A stretch of DNA of 9,827 nt, from the NCBI GenBank assembly GCA_002869605.1, contig PKUI01000121.1:1-9827 (forward strand), written 5' to 3'. Made by a program: the position numbers and the translations under genes. Below are positions 9,313 through 9,827 of this stretch, piece by piece. The number at the start of each line of letters is the position of its first letter. Position 1 is the stretch's first letter. The notes under the pieces were generated by a model. The model saw nothing but the letters and a program-made list of their open reading frames with translations. It did not search any database and was not told the DNA's origin. Origin of the DNA: Desulfuromonas sp. (GTDB lineage Bacteria; Desulfobacterota; Desulfuromonadia; Desulfuromonadales; SZUA-401).

Positions 9313-9827
9313 GTGTCTGACGAACAATGGATACGCCTCATACTGCTGTTGATCCTGCTGGTTTTTTCCGCGTTCTTTTCCGGTTCTGAAACCGCCCTGA
9401 TGGCGATCGACCGCCTGCGCATCAAATACCTGGTGCAGAAGAAGCGTAAAGGGGCTGAACTGCTCGAGGATACCCTCGCCCGTCCCGACCGCCTGCTTGG
9501 CGCCATCCTGGTCGGTAACAACCTGGTCAATATCGCCGCCTCGGTCATTGCTACCGGCCTGCTGATAAGCCTGTTCGGTGACGACGGCGAATGGCTGACG
9601 ATCGTGATCCTCACCCCGGTGTTGTTGGTGTTTGCCGAGGTAGTACCGAAAACCTACTCCGCCCAGCAGGCCGAGAAGGTCAGTTTTATCGTACTGCGCC
9701 CGATTCGATGGGTGATGCTGCTACTCACCCCGGTGATCACGGTGCTTAGCTGGGCGACCTACCTGTTGACCCTCTGGGCCGGTAAGAAGGGGGAGCCGGC
9801 GCCGATTATCACCGAGGACGAAATTCA
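9313..9827 (+). CDS. DUF21/CNNM-type membrane transporter (HlyC/CorC family), 5' part
   Basis: The gene runs off the window; 171 codons are visible. The residues are the DUF21 (CNNM) membrane domain of the CorB/CorC/HlyC-TlyC group, which is linked to Mg2+ (or Co2+) efflux. Hydrophobic segments lie at about 6-25, 62-88, 95-112 and 125-155. Family motifs include FFSGSETALMAI (21-32), VGNNLVNIAAS (67-77) and FAEVVPKTYS (107-116). The start of the usual CBS-domain linker (ITEDEI) is reached at the window edge, so CBS and CorC_HlyC domains are expected beyond. The GTG at 9313 is the best start: no ATG, GTG or TTG lies upstream in frame after the TAA at 9271, and the first hydrophobic segment follows at once. 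It is transcribed away from ligA. Confidence 0.92.
   Translation, partial: MSDEQWIRLILLLILLVFSAFFSGSETALMAIDRLRIKYLVQKKRKGAELLEDTLARPDRLLGAILVGNNLVNIAASVIATGLLISLFGDDGEWLTIVILTPVLLVFAEVVPKTYSAQQAEKVSFIVLRPIRWVMLLLTPVITVLSWATYLLTLWAGKKGEPAPIITEDEI

Overview
The window is a GC-rich, gene-dense, almost entirely housekeeping stretch of a bacterial chromosome. The gene order (KH protein, rimM, trmD, an extra SPOUT methyltransferase, rplS, rnhB, yraN), the mix of ATG and GTG starts with strong GGAG/AGGAGG ribosome sites, and the protein sequences suggest a Desulfuromonadia-type bacterium (Geobacter/Desulfuromonas/Pelobacter relatives). That placement is inferred from recognition only, since no database search was possible. 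I see no mobile elements, CRISPR arrays, tRNA or rRNA genes, or prophage.

Region 1 (1-2617, plus strand) is a ribosome and tRNA maturation operon: khpA, rimM, trmD, a Tm1570-like SPOUT methyltransferase, then rplS after a 107-base leader. The first four genes overlap one another by 1 to 11 bases, which suggests translational coupling. The operon ends in a very strong hairpin terminator with a perfect 17-bp stem and a GAAA loop (2578-2617).

Region 2 (2618-2925) holds a small, probably real gene on the minus strand (2640-2825). It encodes a 61-residue protein with two predicted membrane segments and a His/Met-rich tail. It converges on rplS through the shared hairpin and diverges from rnhB across a 100-base promoter region. 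It is the least explained gene here.

Region 3 (2926-3938, plus) is rnhB-yraN, overlapping by four bases. Region 4 (4038-6843, plus) is nadE-rsmI, overlapping by 14 bases, preceded by an AT-rich probable promoter and followed by a second hairpin terminator. Region 5 (9161 down to 6874, minus) is ligA-acyP, overlapping by four bases and converging on rsmI. NadE makes NAD+ and LigA consumes it, but they lie in opposing transcription units. Region 6 (9313 to the end, plus) is the 5' part of a DUF21/CNNM (HlyC/CorC-family) membrane transporter gene, divergent from ligA.

I found no convincing new multi-gene system. The items most worth a second look are the small membrane-protein gene, the uncharacterised SPOUT methyltransferase, and the rplS leader.
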